Of a stretch of DNA of 64,000 bases, positions 59,901 through 64,000 are shown piece after piece. Position 1 is the first letter of the stretch; every line of letters starts with the position of its first letter. A model generated the notes under the pieces. It searched no databases. It was given only the letters and a program-made list of their open reading frames with translations, and was not told where the DNA came from. The position numbers and the translations under genes were made by a program. The stretch is from assembly GCA_029844215.1 (NCBI GenBank), contig CM056729.1:5022001-5086000 (forward strand), in the 5' to 3' direction. The stretch is from Przewalskia tangutica. Lineage: Eukaryota > Streptophyta > Magnoliopsida > Solanales > Solanaceae.

Positions 59901-62900
59901 TGATCCTCAATGATTGAGGTTAGGTTGAGGAAACTTTTAATGGTTTCTAACACTTGTGGAGTGGAGTATTGCAGGATACCTTGTAGGAGACCACCTATCT
60001 AAGTACGAGGACATGCCGCCTCAAATGAACGTACTTAAGAAACCAAGATGTTTCCATGACCACAACAGACAAAACCATAAAGAAAGCTAGAGTAAGGAAA
60101 TGTGTTGTGTGAGTATCATTGTCTTGGCTTATACTAAACACTGAAGGTTCAAGACATCGCGTTCACCGCGCAGTAAATAAGTCCGATGGTATTCTACTAT
60201 GGAAGGTTCAAAGCTACGGCTACCTATCCAGATGCAACATCGATCCGCCAGACGATTGCTAGAAAGGCACCATGTGCGTGCGCCAAAATCTCTTCCAAGA
60301 GGGGATTGTTGGAAATTTATTAAACGTGAAATAAATTTAATCCTATTAATTATGACTCGAACAATTGGGGCCCCGCACGTCGGAAAATTCGTTTCCACAC
60401 ACGTGCACACGTTGTACCAAAGATTATAAATTTCCTAAGTGGAGAGATATTGATACGTATACAAAATGTTTGAGACGTAAGATAATAAATGGTTATTGGC
60501 CAAATGACAATAGTTTCACGTTGGTAAATGAATGAAGAAGTGTACAATGTGTTAAAGATGAACCAAGTCATGAATCGCCGCGGAGTCGAGAAGGGCCGCG
60601 GCGCAACTTCGTCAGGGCTGCAGCTCTAAATGTCGTTTGTGTTGCAGTAGCTTACTGGACATGAAGCGCCGCGGCGCCTCCCCGAAGGGCCGCGACTCTA
60701 AATGACATTTCGAGTTCCAGTAGTTCCATGGACGTGAAGCGCCGCAGCGCTTGGGTTCCAGAAGGTCCGACGGGAGACGAAAAGACATGACTCTTGGGCT
60801 GGTTGTTGAGGCATTAAACCTCCATTACTTCCCAAATGAATTCAACAATTATTTGGCTGAATTGTAACTCCATAATCAAGACATTAACATGGTTATTCAA
60901 GGCCATTACTTGGTCAATTGGAGGGTCATCTTCTCAACACTATAAAATGAGGCCTTAGGCTCATTCACAAGAACACACTAAGAAAATTTCCAGCAAATTG
61001 TCTCCGTCTCTAGCAATATCCAAACACTCAAAGATCTTTCTTTCCTAGCAAACACTTGATTCTCCTTTGCTCACTTGTTTGATTGTTGTTTTATCTTGGA
61101 AGATAAATTGCCATCACACCGTTAAAGGAATATACAGGGCAATATTATCTTAAGGATATATTGAATATCAATCGACTCAGCAAGCCAACTACTTTGCTTA
61201 TTTCCAGATTTCAGTTCTTTGTTGTTGTTGATAACATTCTCATTTCCTTGTTACCACACCTTTTTTACTCACAACAACAACAACATACCCAGTAAAATCC
61301 CACACCGTGGGGTCTGTGAAGAGTTGAGTGTACACAGACCTTACCTCCATCTTGGTAGGTAGAACGACTGTTTCTGGAAAGTTTTGGAAATCAGGAAGCA
61401 TAAAACAGGCCTTAGGTAGCTGGTAATTTTTTTGGGTAGTAGATTCTACTGGAATGACAGTGTCTAGTTGTAGTTTCTGGAACACCTGGTTAGGGAAGGA
61501 ACTCATTCCTCATGTAAAGTCTAGTTGTTTGAAGAGTTTCTATTTGTGGTCCAAGAAAAATGTTTTAACTGATTTTGCTTCACTATTTGATCTGATGTAT
61601 TCCTTAGGCGGAAGAATCCGTTCCTGTTGTACTCTCCTAGTACCTTCTTGGTACTTGTTAATAAAATCTCTACCTTCTCATAAAGAAAAAATAATTACTT
61701 TTTTGCTAAGGTGTTGTTACAACAAAAGCTTTGAACTTTCAAACACCTGAAACTCTTTGTAACTATTGAATAATTTCCTAATTTAACTACATTATTTAGC
61801 TGAATAATGATGTTAGTATTCCAAAAAACAACAAAATTGGTGGCTTTGATGATTTTATTGTAAGATTTTACTGATTTTATTTCTTATCAGGTATCAGACG
61901 GATCTTTGTAAAAAAGCATTAGAGGAGAATGTTGTTGTATATCTGGGAACGGGTTGCGGGAAAACCCATATTGCTGTTTTGCTTATCTATGAGATGGGGC
62001 AGTTTATAAGGAAACCCCAGAAGAGCATTTGCGTGTTTCTTGCTCCCACTGTGGCATTGGTGGAACAGGTTTTCTTCTTTCTGATTTTTTTGTAACCTTC
62101 TTTTTTATATCAAGGATGTGAACTACTTTACATGAAATCAAATGGCTGAATGTCAAATATCTTTTCTACTATTTTTACATATACTCACTGTCTTTTCTCC
62201 GTTCAACTGAGTCTCTTTTTTGATAAATAATTTTATTGATTCATGGGAGGGGACACCGAATAAAAGTGGCAATTTTATTCTCTTGCATTGCCTTAAATGT
62301 TTCTTCGTCATCCCTTACTGTCGCACTTTCTGTTGCTTCAATGGCATCACATATCTTTCACCTACTGTTCTGATGTCATCGCTTCTTTTGTCCAGAGGCC
62401 GCTCCGGATTTGTATTCATCACATCGTGGAGTCTTCAATATATTTCTTTACTTATCATATTTTCTCATAGCATTTGTTATTGATTTTGTGGCTAGTATGT
62501 AAGCATTCTTCAAATATACATAAAGACTAGGTGTTTCAGGCTAGTCAAAATAAATTAAGTACATGGATATTTCTGATTTTGCTGAAAATTGGTCAAGTGA
62601 TTAGCATGAAAAAGGCCTATAGTCTTGCACCTCATGGAGAACAAGAAAACACTCGTCAATTTAGAATGTCATATGTTATGTCTAACTAATTTTCTCTTCA
62701 TTGGAATCTTATTCCTATTAAACTCATTCTGTTTTCTGTGTATAATTTTGCTACTTGGGGCACGGTGGGGAACTAAGAAGTGTGTCTGAAACTTGATAAT
62801 ATACGGGCCTAAAAGTTATTTACTTTTTCATGTGCTTCTGAAATTGGAAAAGCAAGCGAAGGTCATAGAAGACTCTATTGACTTCAAAGTTGGGACATAC

Positions 62901-62963
62901 TGTGGGAAATCAAAGCATTTGAAGAGCCACCAAGACTGGGAGAAAGAAATGGAACAGTATGAG
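53916..62963 (+). CDS. DCL4: Dicer-like 4, first three coding exons (3' end outside window)
   Basis: Exons 53916-54073, 61891-62068 and 62853-62963 have GT-AG introns and matching phases (codon 53 spans intron 1). The start ATG at 53916 opens a short acidic/serine-rich N-terminus ([19 protein letters not shown]). [11 protein letters not shown] then leads into the helicase domain. Walker A / motif I is GTGCGKT (residues 72-78), motif Ia is [10 protein letters not shown] (end of exon 2), and exon 3 has [13 protein letters not shown] and [15 protein letters not shown] recognise this series as DCL4, the RNase III enzyme that makes 21-nt siRNAs (ta-siRNAs and antiviral siRNAs) in the nucleus with DRB4. 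DECH, PAZ, RNase III and dsRNA-binding parts lie beyond the window. Intron 1 is 7.8 kb because of copy C. Confidence 0.93.
54205..54363 (+). repeat. Tandem duplicate of DCL4 exon 1 end and splice donor
   Basis: About 54205-54363 repeats 54027-54185: gttgagaaaccagtgaagg, atcctagaaaaa-tgctagaaa, the donor gtaagtttt and tataaatttcaagtcgat recur with few changes. The second donor is at 54251. Use of this copy as an exon would bring an in-frame stop. Confidence 0.85.
54374..55331 (+). mobile_element. 5' LTR of Copia copy C
   Basis: The first bases are mutated (ggttgg for TGTTGG); it ends CTCACA. A TATA-like ctataaaatgagg is at about 54999-55011, and GC-rich direct repeats are at 54640-54830. Confidence 0.88.
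54640..54830. repeat. GC-rich direct repeat in LTR of copy C
   Basis: Units of about 70-80 bp share gaagcgccgcg-cgc, gggccgcg and ctctaaatg[t/a]c[g/a]ttt. The 3' LTR counterpart (60575-60765) keeps a fuller GCGCCGCGGCGC palindrome. Confidence 0.75.
55332..55350 (+). other. Post-LTR site of copy C, not a standard tRNA-iMet primer site
   Basis: The sequence right after the LTR is agcttaagataatattcgc instead of TGGTATCAGAGC. CTTAAGATAATATT is the exact reverse complement of a segment inside the 3' LTR (61141-61154), and 13 of its bases match the 5' LTR (55199-55211). Confidence 0.6.
55366..59681 (+). pseudogene. Copia copy C gag-pol remnant
   Basis: The ATG at 55366 starts gag ([10 protein letters not shown]), which stops after 65 codons and is followed by shifted pieces. 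A long gag frame is at 56077-56304 ([20 protein letters not shown]). The zinc knuckle (NCHHCGK) is at about 56436, broken by a frameshift. Protease [12 protein letters not shown], intact, is at about 56629. Pre-integrase ([12 protein letters not shown]) and integrase core ([20 protein letters not shown]) lie at 57040-57828. The reverse transcriptase frame 58003-58632 ends at a stop where a Trp is expected after LKQAPKQ, then resumes to the catalytic YVDD (58741) and [11 protein letters not shown]. RNase H ([20 protein letters not shown]) ends at 59681. Confidence 0.92.
59682..60306 (+). mobile_element. 3' untranslated interior of copy C with polypurine tract
   Basis: Non-coding, between the pol stop and the 3' LTR. 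The purine tract aagaggggat at about 60297-60306 directly precedes the LTR. Confidence 0.8.
60307..61273 (+). mobile_element. 3' LTR of Copia copy C
   Basis: Starts TGTTGGAAAT and ends CTCACA. Contains the TATA-like ctataaaatgagg near 60940 and GC-rich repeats at 60575-60765. Confidence 0.93.
60575..60765. repeat. GC-rich direct repeat in 3' LTR of copy C
   Basis: Counterpart of 54640-54830. It has gccgcggcgc at about 60596 and gaagcgccgcggcgcc at about 60663, then a weaker third copy gaagcgccgcagcgc at about 60735. Confidence 0.78.
61386..61890 (+). other. 3' part of DCL4 intron 1
   Basis: AT-rich intron sequence with a T-rich run and the acceptor ttatcag at 61884-61890. An open frame at 61454-61750 has no recognisable domain. 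Confidence 0.7.
62069..62852 (+). other. DCL4 intron 2
   Basis: Donor GTTTTC at 62069 and acceptor ttggaaaag before 62853. No inserted element was recognised. Confidence 0.8.
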
Positions 62964-63082
62964 GTAAGTATGCATGATCTTTTCAGTTAATGATGGACAT
63001 TATCTCCGAGTGTTATTTGTTTGAGACAGAACCTTGGGCATTCTTGGTAAGCGAATCCCAATTAGAGATTTTAATGCAAATA

Positions 63083-63335
63083 CAAACAACAGCAACAACA
63101 TACCCAGTTGTGGAGGGTGAGGTGTACGCAGACCTTACCCTACCTTTGTGAGGTAGAGAGACTGTTTCCGATAGACCTTCGGCTCAAGAAAATTATTTTT
63201 CAGAAAATGGTTTGAAAAATATGCAACATTAAAAAGCTAGGATGAAAATATTGAAGAGAGAAAAGTATACAATATTAAGGATAATCAAAGTAAAAGAAAC
63301 AACATTAGTAATAAAATCAAAGCATAAGATAATGC
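63083..63335 (-). mobile_element. TS SINE in DCL4 intron 3
   Basis: A perfect 20-bp duplication TAGAGATTTTAATGCAAATA is at 63063-63082 and 63336-63355. The (CAA)n-like tail start caaacaacagcaacaacat, then cccagttg, tacgcagaccttacc and tgtttccgatagaccttcgg are TS landmarks. Confidence 0.9.
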
Positions 63336-63828
63336 TAGAGATTTTAATGCAAATAATTATTGAAATTTGAATAACTGATGTTAGGGTGACAAAAGAGCTG
63401 AATAACTGATGTTAACTAAATATCTCCCATATACTTGGAATGTTTGTACAGACCTGCAATAAGACACTATCTTAGTGCTGATCTAACTCTTGCAGTAATA
63501 AATACTCTTACTTTCCTTTACAAAAGGAATTATCTCCCATCTACTTTTCTTTCTTCCTGTGTTAATCACAGCATCTGGATTAGATGATATAAGTAGTTCT
63601 TGTATATTTTCTTTGCCTCCTAACTCTCTAATTGATTAAGTTTTACCACTTACTGCACAGTTTGGATTATCTTTATCTAAATTGAGATTTTGAACGCGAG
63701 GAAATGATCTTATGAAGTGACAAATCTCAGATGTTTGCTATATAGCGAGATAATTGGAATGTGCATTTCCTATCTACCTTTTGTAGGATCAAGGAATTTT
63801 CTTATGAATCATTTATTCTAAAGTATTA

Positions 63829-64000
63829 CTCCATCCGTCCCAAAATAAGTGTCGCTTTAGCAAAAGAAATTTGTTCCAAAATAAGTCACTTTAAGAATTC
63901 AAGACCAAATTTGGCAACTATTTCCAACTATACCCTTAACATTAAAGAGGTAGTCCTTTTTAATATTGCTCAATTCTCAGAAACATCTAATAAACAGGGG
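63829..64000 (+). mobile_element. Stowaway-type MITE, right end outside window
   Basis: The TA-flanked terminus ctccatccgtcccaaaataagtgtc matches the usual Stowaway start (CTCCCTCCGT-CAAAATAAGTGTC). The remainder is AT-rich and non-coding. Its other end is not in view. Confidence 0.75.

Larger units (their letters stand above)
54374..61273 (+). mobile_element. Ty1/Copia element, copy C, in DCL4 intron 1
   Basis: 5' LTR 54374-55331, interior 55332-60306, 3' LTR 60307-61273, same orientation as DCL4. Flanks acagc / acaac match at four of five bases and lie within a CAA repeat. LTR copies differ by scattered substitutions and indels, so the insertion is not recent. It is a different family from copies A and B (about 960-bp LTR, different polyprotein, no standard primer site). 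Confidence 0.93.
54364..61385 (-). mobile_element. TS SINE in DCL4 intron 1, split by Copia copy C
   Basis: caacaaca at 54364-54371 and acaacaacaacatacccag at 61274 are the two halves of a (CAA)n tail (TTG repeat on the SINE strand). The SINE body with gtggggtctg, gtacacagaccttacc and gactgtttctgga follows to about 61385. The Copia element sits in the tail. Confidence 0.75.
62964..64000 (+). other. DCL4 intron 3 (5' part), runs past the window
   Basis: Donor GTAAGT at 62964. It contains a TS SINE and the start of a Stowaway MITE. No exon matching the next helicase block was seen before 64000. Confidence 0.75.

Noticed and set aside
61454..61750. Plus-strand frame of 98 codons in DCL4 intron 1
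   Set aside because: No motif, no conserved family; sits in intron sequence next to a SINE.

Overview
This is a stretch of nuclear DNA from a flowering plant, almost certainly of the nightshade family (Solanaceae). Two protein-coding genes with introns are present. The rest is a dense layering of transposable elements, including SINEs of the TS type (a family first described in tobacco, with a (TTG)n 3' tail) and of the Au type. I see no bacterial genes, no tRNA or rRNA genes and no CRISPR array. The genus cannot be fixed from sequence reading alone.

Layout. 1-3161: an LTR of a Gypsy-like element, cut by the window edge. 3162-5700: remnant of a Copia element. 5700-7775: AT-rich DNA with a SINE. 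7775-12052: decayed Copia element (copy A). 12053-13985: upstream region of the first gene, with a SINE and a probable MITE. 14062-17786: a leucine-rich-repeat receptor-like kinase closely matching MOL1, three exons, intact; intron 1 carries a CACTA-type MITE and intron 2 an Au SINE. 17787-21410: downstream DNA with a TS SINE and a Mutator-like element with long inverted arms. 21416-50172: a second copy of the copy-A Copia family (copy B) that has been split by four further LTR insertions stacked inside one another. 50178-53535: AT-rich DNA with a (TA)n run and a tandem array of about 255-bp units. 53916 to the right edge: the 5' end of the Dicer-like gene DCL4 (first three coding exons); its 7.8-kb first intron contains a 6.9-kb Copia element (copy C).

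The main structural result is the five-level nest at 21416-50172, read from target-site duplications (TSDs). Copia copy B (TSD GTTTC) received a Gypsy-type solo LTR (TSD AAATC). That received a minus-strand solo LTR (TSD GCTTA), which received a complete minus-strand element. The 5' LTR of that element received a complete plus-strand element. The two complete elements have LTRs of 3.2-3.4 kb and interiors of only 2.0-2.7 kb with gag remnants and no recognisable pol, so they look like non-autonomous LARD-type elements.

Functionally, MOL1-type receptors act at the plasma membrane in restraint of cambium activity, while DCL4 acts in the nucleus to make 21-nt siRNAs from long double-stranded RNA. 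Nothing suggests that they work together; they are neighbours separated by transposon-filled DNA. In the GC-rich parts of the giant LTRs many small indels cluster at CG/CHG-like sites, so small frameshifts there may be consensus errors rather than biology.
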